A stretch of DNA of 64,000 bases from Exiguobacterium acetylicum DSM 20416. GTDB lineage: Bacteria > Bacillota > Bacilli > Exiguobacteriales > Exiguobacteriaceae. The notes beneath the pieces were generated by a model. The model saw only the letters and a program-made list of their open reading frames with translations. It ran no database searches and was not told where the DNA came from. The translations under genes were made by a program, and so were the position numbers. The stretch is from contig NZ_JNIR01000001.1 in NCBI RefSeq assembly GCF_000702605.1, positions 3,098,841 to 3,162,840 on the forward strand, read 5' to 3'. Shown one piece after another: positions 52,570 to 61,755 of the stretch; the first letter of the stretch is position 1; every line of letters starts with the position of its first letter.

Positions 52570-53333
52570 TTCACTTAGAACGAGAAGGCTATATCGCGAT
52601 CGTCCGGATTGATCGCCCGGAACGCTTAAACTGTCTCGATTACCCGACGCTTGTCGCCTTGCAGGAACAAGTCGATGCGTTGTCGGTCGACTCGGAAGCG
52701 CGGGTCGTCCTGTTCACCGGAACCGGTAAAGCTTTCAGTGCAGGCGCCGATTTAAAAGAACGCGTGCAGTTTAATGAAGAAGAAGTCCGACGTAATGTCC
52801 TTGCGATTCGCAACGTCTTCACGTCGATCGCACAATTACCCCAACCGACAATCGCTGCCGTCAATGGGCACGCGCTCGGTGGTGGCTTTGAATGGATCCT
52901 TGCCTGTGATTTCCGCTTTCTCGTCGAGGATGCCCTCGTCGGGTTGACGGAGACTAGCTTCGGAATCATTCCTGGGGCTGGCGGAACACAACGCTTGCCG
53001 CGATTGATTGGGGAGACACGGGCGAAGGAATTGATCTTCACAGCGAAAAAAATCGATGCGATGACGGCAGAACGTTACGGACTCGCGACCGCTGTCGTCG
53101 CCCGGGAAGCGTTGATGACGACGTGTCTTGAGTTTGCCCATCAAATGTTACAAAACGGTCCCATCGCCTTGCGTCAAGCGAAGCGAGCGATTGATCAAGG
53201 GCGGGATGTCTCGCTCGAACGAGGACTACAGCTCGAAACGGAAGCCTATGAAGTCGTCATCCCGACCGCAGATCGTCAGGAAGCGCTACAAGCCTTCGCT
53301 GAAAAACGGGCACCACGCTTTGAAGGAAGATGA
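52566..53333 (+). CDS. Second enoyl-CoA hydratase/isomerase of the paa operon
   Basis: 255 residues of the crotonase family. GGGFEWILACD and TETSFGIIPGAGGTQRL keep both Glu positions, so it looks like a hydratase rather than PaaG, whose second site is PD(C/S)GG. The start overlaps the paaJ stop (ATGA). It could serve as PaaF while the first copy does another step; the split of roles cannot be told from sequence. Confidence 0.85.
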   Translation: MIHLEREGYIAIVRIDRPERLNCLDYPTLVALQEQVDALSVDSEARVVLFTGTGKAFSAGADLKERVQFNEEEVRRNVLAIRNVFTSIAQLPQPTIAAVNGHALGGGFEWILACDFRFLVEDALVGLTETSFGIIPGAGGTQRLPRLIGETRAKELIFTAKKIDAMTAERYGLATAVVAREALMTTCLEFAHQMLQNGPIALRQAKRAIDQGRDVSLERGLQLETEAYEVVIPTADRQEALQAFAEKRAPRFEGR

Positions 53334-53406
53334 GGATGGTCGACGTTTGAAATAACCCGTATACTAACGATACACACTATGAACGACTGAAGAGAGAGTG
53401 AATACC

Positions 53407-54291
53407 ATGAGTGCGAACACCCAATCAATGATTTTTACGATTTACGGCGATTATATCCGGCATTACGGCAATCACATCTGGGTCGGGAGTTTAATTCGAC
53501 TCGTCAAAGAGTTCGGACATAACGAACAAGCCGTTCGGGTCGCGGTATCCCGAGTGGTTAAACAAGGCTGGCTCGTCTCTGAGAAGCAAGGAAGTAAAAG
53601 TTTCTATTCGTTGACGCCACGTGGAGTGAAGCGAATGGAGGAAGCCGCGCGCCGGATCTATAAATCAACACCGCACGACTGGGACGGGAAGTGGCGGACG
53701 CTGATGTACACGATTCCCGAGGATAAGCGACAAATTCGCGACGAGCTTCGTAAAGAACTGACGTGGAGTGGGTTTGGCAACTTATCGAACGGGGTCTGGA
53801 TTTCACCGAACCCGCTTGAAAAAGAGGCGGAACGATTGATTGAAGCATACGAAATCGAAGAGTATGTCGATTTCTTTGTCGGTGAATACCATGGTCCAAA
53901 ACAGGACCAATCCCTCGTCGAGCGTGCGTTTCCGCTAGAGGAATTGCAGGAACGTTACGAGACGTTCATCACGGATTATAGCCGGCAATACATCGTCCAT
54001 CAGAGTCAGCTCCAACTCGGAGAAATGACGGATGAACAGTGTTTCGTCGAACGGACGATGCTCGTGCATGAGTACCGGAAGTTCCTTTTCACGGATCCGG
54101 GATTACCGCAGGAACTGTTACCAGATGCTTGGAGCGGACACCATGCGGCGCTCTTGTTCGAACAGTATTACCGATTGCTCGCACAGCCAGCGAGTCGGTT
54201 CTTCGAATCAATCTTTGAAGAGACGCACGATGTGTCACAACGCAGTGCTTCGTACGACGCAGCGGAACACCCGCTGTTTGCGGAGCGATAA
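53407..54291 (+). CDS. paaX: Phenylacetate catabolism repressor PaaX
   Basis: 294 residues. An N-terminal winged helix (LVKEFGHNEQAVRVAVSRVVKQGWLVSEKQG) is followed by the PaaX middle and C-terminal domains (WDGKWRTLMYTIPEDKRQIRDELRKELTWSGFGNLSNGVWISPNP). It should repress the paa genes and be released by phenylacetyl-CoA. A short gap of 73 bases contains TATACT and ATACAC elements, so it may have its own promoter. ATG at 53407 is preceded only by a weak GAGAGAG. Confidence 0.93.
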   Translation: MSANTQSMIFTIYGDYIRHYGNHIWVGSLIRLVKEFGHNEQAVRVAVSRVVKQGWLVSEKQGSKSFYSLTPRGVKRMEEAARRIYKSTPHDWDGKWRTLMYTIPEDKRQIRDELRKELTWSGFGNLSNGVWISPNPLEKEAERLIEAYEIEEYVDFFVGEYHGPKQDQSLVERAFPLEELQERYETFITDYSRQYIVHQSQLQLGEMTDEQCFVERTMLVHEYRKFLFTDPGLPQELLPDAWSGHHAALLFEQYYRLLAQPASRFFESIFEETHDVSQRSASYDAAEHPLFAER

Positions 54292-54308
54292 GAACAATAC
54301 ATGAAAGA

Positions 54309-54336
54309 GCGGGACGGATCAGTTGATCCGCCCCGC
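54309..54336. terminator. Hairpin between paaX and the gamma-carbonic anhydrase-like gene
   Basis: GCGGGACGGATCA (54309-54321) pairs with TGATCCGCCCCGC (54324-54336), a 13-bp stem with a 2-base loop between convergent genes. Neither side has a long T run, so termination strength is uncertain. Confidence 0.6.
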
Positions 54337-54343
54337 ATTCGTG

Positions 54344-54883
54344 TCATTCAGATGTATTCTGTTCAGCTGATTCTGCGAGGATGTTTCGGAAGGCATATCC
54401 TTTATCGACGTAAGAATCAATCGACTCCTGAATCATCGCGAGATCTGCTTCTGTTAGTTCACGCACGACTTTACCGGGTGAGCCGATGATCAGCGAACGG
54501 GGTGGGAAAACTTTTCCCGACGGAATCAACGTATTCGCCCCGATGATGCATTCTTCACCGATGTCTGCGTGATCAAGAACGGTTGCACCCATTCCGACGA
54601 TCGAACGACGTCCGATTTTGCAACCGTGTAAAATCGCGTTATGTCCGACCGTCACTTCATCTTCAATGACGACGGGTGCCCCTTCATAGAGATGAATCGT
54701 CGCGTTGTCCTGGATACTGCATCGTTTCCCAATCGTAATCGGTCCTTCGTCACCGCGTAAGACAGCGTTGAACCAGACGGTAGACTCGGAACCGATCGTC
54801 ACGTCTCCGATCAGATAAGCACCAGGAGCGATGAATACATCGGAGGCGACGTTCGGATGAATCGATTGATACGGAATTTTCAT
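54344..54883 (-). CDS. Gamma-carbonic anhydrase/PaaY-type hexapeptide-repeat protein
   Basis: 179 residues of left-handed beta-helix repeats (IGDVTIGSESTVWFNAVLRGD; IGKRCSIQDNATIHLY; VGHNAILHGCKIGRRSIVGMG). Metal-binding His residues are in DNATIH and VGHNAILHGC. Near paa genes the family is called PaaY, a thioesterase proposed to remove dead-end CoA esters. The same fold serves as carbonic anhydrase-like YtoA. The location favours PaaY, but it is transcribed in the opposite direction from the paa operon. Confidence 0.82.
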   Translation of the reverse strand: MKIPYQSIHPNVASDVFIAPGAYLIGDVTIGSESTVWFNAVLRGDEGPITIGKRCSIQDNATIHLYEGAPVVIEDEVTVGHNAILHGCKIGRRSIVGMGATVLDHADIGEECIIGANTLIPSGKVFPPRSLIIGSPGKVVRELTEADLAMIQESIDSYVDKGYAFRNILAESAEQNTSE

Positions 54884-54911
54884 AACAGAATGACCTCGTT
54901 TCTATAATAAG

Positions 54912-54927
54912 ATGAATTACTATTCAT
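54912..54927. promoter_or_regulatory. Palindrome in the divergent promoter region of the PaaY-type and monooxygenase genes
   Basis: ATGAAT and ATTCAT are perfect 6-bp arms around TACT. The 91-base gap also has TATAAT-like elements on both strands. A shared operator is possible. Confidence 0.35.
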
Positions 54928-54974
54928 TCCATATCAGTATAGCATGTGCGTGAAGGCGAGAACGGAGGGAAGAC

Positions 54975-55913
54975 ATGTTTCCGATTTGTGAGATCTTTAA
55001 AATTCGGTATCCTTTGATCCAAGGAGGAATGGGTAACATTAGTCATGCGGCACTCACGGCAGCGGTGTCGAATGCCGGAGGACTCGGAACGCTCGGGTGC
55101 GGGACATTGTCGGTCGATGAAGTGGCGTCGCGGATCCACGAGACACGAATGCTGACGGATCAACCATTTGCCTTGAATATCGCGATTCGGGTGTCTCCCT
55201 ATACGGAAGCACTGATTGATCTCGCGATTGCAGAAAAGGTCCCGGTCGTCTCCTTGTCGGCCGGAAACCCGGCTCCGTACATAGAGCGACTTCAAGCTGC
55301 CGGCATCAAAACTATCGCCGTCGTCGCCTCGGTCAAACAGGCGTTAAAGGCAGAACAGGCAGGTGCTGATGTACTCGTAGCGGAGGGAGTTGAAGCGGCA
55401 GGCATCAATTCGCCGCTCGAGTTAACGACGCTGACCTTGATTCCGCAGCTCGTCGACCGGGTCAACCTTCCCGTCCTTGCAGCGGGTGGAATCGGTGACG
55501 GTCGTGGACTGGCAGCTGTTCTGTTACTTGGTGCGGCTGGCGCCCAACTCGGAACACGGTTGATCGCGACGGAAGAGGCGAAGGTTCATTCGGCATACAA
55601 GGCGCACTTAATGGAGGCGACCGATACCGATACACGCATCATCGGACGTTCCGTCGGATTCGTCCGACGTGTCCTTGATGGTCCTTACGTCGAACGACTC
55701 ACAGCAGAGACACCTGCTGCTTTTCTCGATCAGACGAATGAGTCGTATCATATCAGAGGTGCTCTTGAGGGCGATGAGGAGAAAGGGTATGTCAACGCTG
55801 GACTGGTTGCGGGATTGATTCATGACGTGCCGACTGTTGCGGAGTTGTTTACGCGCATGATGACGGAAGCAGAGGAACAGCTGAAACAAACGACGACTCG
55901 TTTTACGACATGA
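54975..55913 (+). CDS. Nitronate monooxygenase / NPD-family flavoenzyme
   Basis: 312 residues with an FMN-dependent TIM barrel. YPLIQGGMGNISHAALTAAVSNAGGLGTLG and LPVLAAGGIGDGRGLAAVLLLGAAGAQLGTR are typical of the nitronate monooxygenase/FabK family. It could oxidise alkyl nitronates or act as an enoyl reductase; the former is more common for this form. AACGGAGGGAAGAC precedes the ATG. From about 55402 on, the sequence is repeated in reverse at the right end of the window. Confidence 0.85.
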   Translation: MFPICEIFKIRYPLIQGGMGNISHAALTAAVSNAGGLGTLGCGTLSVDEVASRIHETRMLTDQPFALNIAIRVSPYTEALIDLAIAEKVPVVSLSAGNPAPYIERLQAAGIKTIAVVASVKQALKAEQAGADVLVAEGVEAAGINSPLELTTLTLIPQLVDRVNLPVLAAGGIGDGRGLAAVLLLGAAGAQLGTRLIATEEAKVHSAYKAHLMEATDTDTRIIGRSVGFVRRVLDGPYVERLTAETPAAFLDQTNESYHIRGALEGDEEKGYVNAGLVAGLIHDVPTVAELFTRMMTEAEEQLKQTTTRFTT

Positions 55914-55927
55914 GCATATAGTGAGGA

Positions 55928-55959
55928 CCGTGATTCCACTTGTGGACAGCGGGTTTTTT
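55928..55959 (+). terminator. Terminator after the monooxygenase gene
   Basis: CCGTGATTCCAC pairs imperfectly with a GTGGACAGCGG arm, followed by six T. Confidence 0.6.
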
Positions 55960-56013
55960 CATGTTTTTTTGAAAATGGGACATTTGTCCTTTTCAAGTAG
56001 GGCACGAGTAAGG

Positions 56014-56029
56014 TCTACTCTAGTGTAGA
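56014..56029. promoter_or_regulatory. Palindrome ahead of the YdcZ-Crp/Fnr-YdcZ genes
   Basis: TCTACTCTAGTGTAGA has perfect TCTAC/GTAGA arms and lies just before the RBS of the first gene. It is a candidate operator, possibly for the Crp/Fnr protein encoded next. Confidence 0.45.
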
Positions 56030-56048
56030 GATTAAAGGAGGAGATGAC

Positions 56049-56477
56049 GTGCAAGGAGTCGTGTTTGCTTTGATGAGCGGTCTGTTCATCGCCCTGCAAG
56101 GCATATTCAATGCGCGCCTTGCGACAGGCGTCGGACCGTGGTTGTCCGTATTGATCGTCCACTTTGTGGGTTTGATGGGTTGTTTAGTCATTTACAGTTT
56201 CGTACGAGACCGGAAAATCGGTGGCTTCCGTCAGTTACCGTGGATTTATGCGAGCGGTGGTTTGATTGGCGTGCTAGTCGTCGTAACGGAACTCACAGCA
56301 ATCCAAAAACTCGGGATGACATGGGCGATGTGTCTATTACTCGTCGCACAGATTCTATGTGCCTTTCTGATTGATTTAAAAGGATGGTTCGGTGTCTTAA
56401 AAAAACAAGGAAATCGTGGTCAGTGGGTTGGTGTGGGTCTCATGCTTGCGGGAGTTGCGATTTTCTCACTTGTCTAA
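56049..56477 (+). CDS. YdcZ-family (DMT superfamily) membrane protein, first copy
   Basis: 142 residues from GTG, with AAAGGAGGAGATGAC upstream. About five hydrophobic segments; SGLFIALQGIFNARLATGVG and GVWVGVGLMLAGVAIF-like ends match the DUF606/YdcZ family of small drug/metabolite transporters. These proteins often occur in pairs, and a second copy lies at 57173. The frame is intact in both arms of the inverted duplication. The substrate is unknown. Confidence 0.85.
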   Translation: MQGVVFALMSGLFIALQGIFNARLATGVGPWLSVLIVHFVGLMGCLVIYSFVRDRKIGGFRQLPWIYASGGLIGVLVVVTELTAIQKLGMTWAMCLLLVAQILCAFLIDLKGWFGVLKKQGNRGQWVGVGLMLAGVAIFSLV

Positions 56478-56491
56478 AGGGGGGAATGAAC

Positions 56492-57160
56492 ATGGAAACC
56501 GTCATTCAACAGTATGGACTGGATACGATTTTGACGGAAGAGACGCGCGCTTGGTTGCGTCAAGAAACCTTCCAAAAAGGAGAACTCCTCTGTACGACAG
56601 GGGCATCGATTGACCGGATGTACTTCATCGTCGCAGGCAAGGTCAAGATTTCTGCTGCCTCGTCAGAAGGGAAACAACGGATTCTGCGATTCAAGACACC
56701 TCTGACGGTGATTGGTGACGCCGAATTCATCAATGAACGGGAAGTGTTGAATACGGTCGAAGCGGTGACCGACGTCGAGGTGTTGAGCGTGCCATATGCG
56801 ATTTTACGCGAGCACAATACGACGAACGTCTTTCTGCAATTCCTATTACGGACGATCACAGCAAAATGGTATGCCGACTCGAAATCAGCATCGCACCATG
56901 TGTTGTATACCGTCGAGGAGCGATTTGCGGGATATTTGTTGTCGATCGCTTCTGAAGCCAGTGACAGTTTATTTTATCAGGAGATGCGGACGTCGAACTT
57001 ACATGACGTCGCTGACTGGCTTGGAACGAGTTATCGTCATCTCAACCGTATCATCACGAAATTATGTGAAGAAGAGATTCTCGTTCGACGACGCGGGAAA
57101 ATCATCATCGTCGATCTGGAGCGGATTCGCGAGAAGGCGAACGGTAACAGCTATGAGTAA
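56492..57160 (+). CDS. Crp/Fnr-family transcriptional regulator (YeiL-like)
   Basis: 222 residues. The N-terminal cyclic-nucleotide-binding fold (GELLCTTGASIDRMYFIVAGKVKI) is followed by a dimer helix and a C-terminal winged helix (SNLHDVADWLGTSYRHLNRIITKL). The second ATG was chosen because AAAGGGGGG lies too close to the first (56486). No Cys cluster for Fe-S is present. It lies between two YdcZ genes and probably controls them. It is intact here and frameshifted in the mirror copy. Confidence 0.85.
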   Translation: METVIQQYGLDTILTEETRAWLRQETFQKGELLCTTGASIDRMYFIVAGKVKISAASSEGKQRILRFKTPLTVIGDAEFINEREVLNTVEAVTDVEVLSVPYAILREHNTTNVFLQFLLRTITAKWYADSKSASHHVLYTVEERFAGYLLSIASEASDSLFYQEMRTSNLHDVADWLGTSYRHLNRIITKLCEEEILVRRRGKIIIVDLERIREKANGNSYE

Positions 57161-57172
57161 GGAGGAACGAAC

Positions 57173-57655
57173 ATGGTAATGGGCATCGTGTGTGCCGTGT
57201 TGGCAGGGATGTTGATCAGTTTACAGACGGTACTGAATGCTCGGATGAGTGACGCGTTCGGTGCATGGGCGACAACGACGCTGGTCTTCTTCGTCGGTTT
57301 CGTCGGAGCAAGTGTCACCTATGTCCTGTTTCGTGGTGGAACGATTGGGCAAATCCAAAACGTATCGCCGCTCTATTGGTTCGCGGACTCGTCGGTGTTG
57401 GTGTCGTCTTTTGTGTCATGCGTGGAATTCAGTTGCTTGGTCCATCCGTCGCGATTTCTGTCGTTCTGATTTCGCAGTTAAGCTTTGCTCTCGCTGTCGA
57501 TACGTTCGGTTGGTTCGGTTTACCACAAATTGATTTATCGTTCGGTCCAGCTCATCGGTCTCGCCGTCATGGTATGCGGGATCTTTGTCTTGAAGCGGTA
57601 TCAAGTCGTAGCACCAGAAGAGAAGGCGAAGGATCAGGTAGAACGTGTTTCATAA
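57173..57655 (+). pseudogene. YdcZ-family membrane protein, second copy (frameshifted as read)
   Basis: The N-terminus reads VCAVLAGMLISLQTVLNARM and is open to about 57390, where a base seems missing (TTCGCGG for TTCGGCGG). The frame then continues as GVVFCVMRGIQLLGPSVAI and breaks again near 57545, where CGGTCCAGC has one extra C compared with CGGTCAGC in the mirror copy. Correcting from the other arm gives an intact protein of about 160 residues ending in KDQVERVS. The breaks are therefore more likely sequencing errors than true decay. TAAGGAGGAACGAAC precedes the ATG. Confidence 0.75.
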
Positions 57656-57674
57656 TAATCGAATGCAGAATGAG

Positions 57675-57706
57675 GACAGTGGAATTTCAATCCACTGTCT
57701 TTTTTG
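57675..57706. terminator. Bidirectional terminator between YdcZ and MFS genes
   Basis: GACAGTGGA (57675-57683) pairs with TCCACTGTC (57691-57699), followed by TTTTTT, between convergent genes. It is repeated in the mirror arm. Confidence 0.85.
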
Positions 57707-57707
57707 A

Positions 57708-58931
57708 CTAGTCTTCTACTTGAATAATACGTTTTCTGAAATAGAGTGAGAAAACAAGGATAAGAAGACCACTGTACAACATGATCGTCGTGATCGAAAC
57801 GTGAAACGACAGTAAAAAACGAGAGGAGCGCGTAAGATAATGGAACGAGACCGTTTGACGCTGCGTTGACGACACTCATGACACGTCCCATCGTCTGTTC
57901 CGCACACTGAGACTGGATGAACGTAATGAAGCGAATATTGATGATCGAAGAAAGGACACCAAGTGATAAAAGGATGATCAGGTACAACAACATCTGCTGG
58001 GCTTGGCTAAGCAGGAAGAGAAGCAGACCTAAGGCACCAATCAATCGGACCGATGAGGTAAGCTTAATTTCTTTCATCTGCGCAAAACCACTCCAGAGCG
58101 CCCTCCGAGCATTCCCATTTGATAAGCCCTTGCATATAACTTAAATCCATCGCACTTCCCTGAAGCACATCATGAACGAGTAGTGGAATTCCGAGTAAGA
58201 GTGGTCCAAAGAAAAAGAAATTGACACAGATGATAAGAAAAAGTGTCTGCTTGAAGTTGCTGGAAAGTGAAAGACGTAATGCAGCCTTCTTTTAGTTCGA
58301 AGAGCGCTGAATGCTGGAAGCGATCGCTTGATCTTAGATTCACGAATACATACGTGAAAAGAAGTGTCAGACAGAGTGTCCCGAAAATCACAAGAAAGAC
58401 GTACGAGTAAGAGGAATAGCTGAGGATGACTCACCAAGAATCGACCTGAAAAAAAGGGCGATTTGATTAGATGTCTGAATCAGTGAATTGGGCTTTAGTG
58501 GAGCTGTTCTTTCGGAACGAGTGTAGGCAGTAAGGAAGCATTCGCCGGCGAAAAAAATGCATCCACACTACCAAACAGCAAGGCGAATCCTAAAATCGTC
58601 AGCAACGTAAGCTGATCGGCATGAAGTAAAACGAGAAGACAAAGAATGAAACTGATCCGTAGACCGCTCGAGATACGCATGATCGTTGAACGTTTATAGC
58701 GATCGGATAAGACGCCACGAAATAACATGAGAAAAATACGGGGGTAACAAGGTAGCCATGAGGACGAATCAAGATAGGATGCTTGGTTTTAACGTATGGT
58801 ATGACATACCATTGTTCAACAAACAGATACATCGATAACGAAAGGGCAGAGCACATACCGGACCCCCATAAAAATAAAAAGGATCGATTTTTAAACAGCG
58901 AGTGTTGCATATCCATTTCAACAGGTAGCAT
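57708..58931 (-). pseudogene. MFS transporter, broken by several frameshifts
   Basis: Fragments in different frames give one MFS protein of about 400 residues: MLPVEMDMQHSLFKN start, LSDRYKRSTIMRISSGLR (the loop 2-3 MFS motif), ALLFGSVDAFFSPANASLLPTLVPKEQL, and the C-terminal MGRVMSVVNAASNGLVPLSYALLS. The true C-terminus, IIQVED, is read in frame only in the mirror copy. For example, the A-run near 57815 is one base longer here. It is probably an intact drug/metabolite exporter in the real genome, encoded after an ArsR-type regulator. Confidence 0.75.
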
Positions 58932-58947
58932 GGGGGCACCATCCGAT

Positions 58948-59547
58948 TTAAACCTCGTCATTCTCAAACAGTTGGTTCATCCATTTGCTAAAGCAGTCGT
59001 CATGATGTAAAAGTGCTTTTTGATCTTTTTCGTCAGGTGGAGACTGTGTGAACTCGTCTAATAAAGCACGATATTTTGTAGCAAACCGTTGAAAGTCGGC
59101 TTCAGACATCGTTAGTTCCTTTTGAAGCGATAAGCTCATCCAGTCCTCGACGTTCGAAGATACGGGAGCAAAAGCAGCTGTCGGAGCCGTAAGGACGCGT
59201 GTGCTTTGCCCGGTCGAGTACCTCAAGATACGACTGCCGAGTCGCCTCTTTTGTCTCGACGAAGTTCAGAAGGTGATCAGCAGGAATGTATCCTCGGGCA
59301 ATCGCTTGGTAATATTTCAACAAGTTGCCACCCTGTTCTTCTGTCCGGACGAGGCGAATTAAGTCATGCTTTTCAAGTTCCCGTACATGATAAAGGACCT
59401 TCGCGCGGGATAACGTCAGCAAGTGGGCTAACTGATGCACCGTATGCGGTTTTCGACGAGAAACATAAGAATTTTTGTTCGTAATGGATCACTGATCACC
59501 TTCAATTGTTCATAGCTGCTCAGTATATGAATCGCTTTTTGTTCCAT
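58948..59547 (-). pseudogene. ArsR-type winged-helix regulator, frameshifted
   Basis: Starts MEQKAIHILSSYEQLKVISDPLRTKI after AAGGAGATGATTGG. The recognition region is HQLAHLLTLSRAKVLYHVRELEKHDL, and the C-terminus is KWMNQLFENDEV. It needs about 195-200 residues but is split by indels near 59460 and 59200. The mirror copy breaks at other positions, so errors are likely. The stop codon is 16 bases from the MFS start, so both form an operon. Confidence 0.78.
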
Positions 59548-59872
59548 CCAATCATCTCCTTTTTAACTGGTTAAATTTTTGTTAACCGTAAAACAAAAGG
59601 CTTCATTTGTAAACGATTACAAATTTATGCAAAAGGGTGACGCAAAGGACAAAGCAGTTGGTTACATACAAAAAACTGACTCCAATGACATCTCGTTCAT
59701 CCTCCACTTTCTAGTAGAAAGTAGGGGAAGAACGAGATGTAATCAGACTCAGTTGTGTATGTAACCAACTGCTTTGACCTTGCGTCACCCTTGCATAAAT
59801 TTGTAATCGTTTACAAATGAAGCTTTTGTTTTACGGTTAACAAAAATTAACCAGTAAAAAGGAGATGATTGG
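59548..59872. other. Gene-free centre of the inverted duplication
   Basis: Contains the axis of symmetry at 59714 (CTTTCTAGTAGAAAG, 59707-59721) with no spacer between the arms. Each side is the promoter region of the ArsR-type gene. The 80 or so bases next to the axis differ most between arms. No gene is seen, and the sequence probably does not exist as such in the genome. Confidence 0.8.
59563..59574. promoter_or_regulatory. Palindrome upstream of the ArsR-type gene
   Basis: TTAACTGGTTAA is a perfect 12-bp palindrome 16 bases from the start codon, in AT-rich sequence with TTGTTAACC nearby. It is a candidate operator for autoregulation. The mirror copy is degraded by a missing base. Confidence 0.4.
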
Positions 59873-60462
59873 ATGGAACAAAAAGCGATTCATATACTGA
59901 GCAGCTATGAACAATTGAAGGTGATCAGTGATCCATTACGAACAAAAATTCTTATGTTTCTCGTCGAAAAACGCATACGGTGCATCAGTTAGCCCACTTG
60001 CTGACGTTATCCCGCGCGAAGGTCCTTTATCATGTACGGGAACTTGAAAAGCATGACTTAATTCGCCTCGTCCGGACAGAAGAACAGGGTGGCAACTTGT
60101 TGAAATATTACCAAGCGATTGCCCGAGGATACATTCCTGCTGATCACCTTCTGAACTTCGTCGAGACAAAAGAGGCGACTCGGCAGTCGTATCTTGAGGT
60201 ACTCGACCGGGCAAAGACACGCGTCTTACGGCTCCGACAGCTGCTTTTGCTCCCGTATCTTCGAACGTCGAGGACTGGATGAGCTTATCGCTTCAAAAGG
60301 AACTAACGATGTCTGAAGCCGACTTTCAACGGTTTGCTACAAAATATCGTGCTTTATTAGACGAGTTCACACAGTCTCCACCTGACGAAAAAGATCAAAA
60401 AGCACTTTTACATCATGACGACTGCTTTAGCAATGAATGAAACCACTGTTTGAGAATGAACG
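59873..60462 (+). pseudogene. Mirror copy of the ArsR-type regulator
   Basis: The same gene as at 58948-59547. The middle (HQLAHLLTLSRAKVLYHV through EVLDRAKTRVL) is in frame here, but indels near 59970 and 60220-60435 break the ends. The combined reading of both arms gives an intact gene. Confidence 0.75.
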
Positions 60463-60483
60463 AGGTTTAAATCGGAGTGCCCC

Positions 60484-61703
60484 ATGCTACCTGTTGAAAT
60501 GGATATGCAACACTCGCTGTTTAAAAATCGATCTTTTTATTTTTATGGGGTCCGGTATGTGCTCTGCCTTTCGTTATCGATGTATCTGTTTGTTGAACAA
60601 TGGTATAGTCATCCATACGTTAAACCAAGCTCCTATCTTGGATTCGTCCTTCATGGCTACCTTGTTACCCCGTATTTTTCTCATGTTATTCGGTGGCGTC
60701 TTATCCGATCGCTATAAACGTTCAACGATCATGCGTATCTCGAGCGGTCTACGATCAGTTTCATTCTTTGTTTCTCGTTTTACTTCATGCCGATCAGCTT
60801 ACGTTGCTGACGATTTTAGGATTCGCCTTGCTGTTTGGTAGTGTGGATGCATTTTTTTCGCCGGCGAATGCTTCCTTACTGCCTACACTCGTTCCGAAAG
60901 AACAGCTCACTAAAGCCAATTCACTGATTCAGACATCTAATCAAATCGCCCTTTTTTCAGGTCCGATTCTTGGTGGAGTCATCCTCAGCTATTCCTCTTA
61001 CTCGTAACGTCTTTCTTGTGATTTTCGGGACCTCTGTCTGACACTTCTTTTCACGTATGGTATTCGTGAATCTAAAGATCAAGCGATCGCTTCAGCATTC
61101 AGCGCTCTTCGAACTAAAAGAAGGGCTGCATTACGTCTTTCACTTTCAGCAACTCAAGCAGACACTTTTTCTTATCACTGTGTCAATTTCTTTTTCTTTG
61201 GACCACTCTTACTCGGAATTCCACTACTCGTTCATGATGTGCTTCAGGGAAGTGCGATGGATTTAAGTTTATATGCAAGGGGCTTATCAAATGGGAATGC
61301 TCGGAGGGCGCTCTGGAGTTGGTTTTGCGCAGATGAAAGAAATTAAGCTTACCTCATCGGTCCGATTGATTGGTGCTTAGGTCTGCTTCTCTTCCTGCTT
61401 AGCCAAGCCAGCAGATGTTGTTTACCTGATCATCCTTTTTATCACTTGGTGTCCTTTTCTTCGATCATCAATATTCGCTTCATTACGTTCATGCCAGTCT
61501 CAGTGTGCGGAACAGACGATGGGACGTGTCATCGAGTGTCGTCAAACGCAGCGTCAAACGGTCTCGTTCCATTATCTTACGCGCTCCTCTCGTTTTTACT
61601 GTCGTTTCACGTTTCGATCACGACGATCATGTTGTACAGTGGTCTTCTTATCCTTGTTTTCTCACTCTATTTCAGAAAACGTATTATTCAAGTAGAAGAC
61701 TAG
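60484..61703 (+). pseudogene. Mirror copy of the MFS transporter
   Basis: The same gene as at 57708-58931. It has frameshifts at different sites; LGGVILSYSSYS and the C-terminus IIQVED are read correctly only here. This complementarity indicates random errors in two reads of one locus. Confidence 0.75.
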
Positions 61704-61755
61704 TCAAAAAAGACAGTGGATTGAAATTCCACTGTCCTCATTCTGCATTCGATTA

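Larger units (their letters stand above)
55402..59713 (+). repeat. Left arm of an inverted duplication of about 4.3 kb
   Basis: The reverse complement of 59715-64000, with single-base indels and substitutions that become frequent toward the centre at 59714. Genes up to about 57.2 kb are intact in this arm; those between 57.3 and 59.5 kb carry frameshifts. The right arm is 26 bases shorter over the same span. See the finding on a probable fold-back artefact. Confidence 0.93.

Noticed and set aside
54344..54883. Certain assignment as PaaY
   Set aside because: The hexapeptide-repeat fold is shared with YtoA-type carbonic anhydrase-like proteins, and the gene runs opposite to the paa operon, so the symbol was withheld.
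59700..59730. Natural hairpin telomere of a linear replicon
   Set aside because: A read through a closed hairpin end would also give a zero-spacer palindrome, but the arms carry dense random-looking indels near the axis, the genes are ordinary chromosomal ones, and no telomere resolvase gene is seen. An artefact is simpler.
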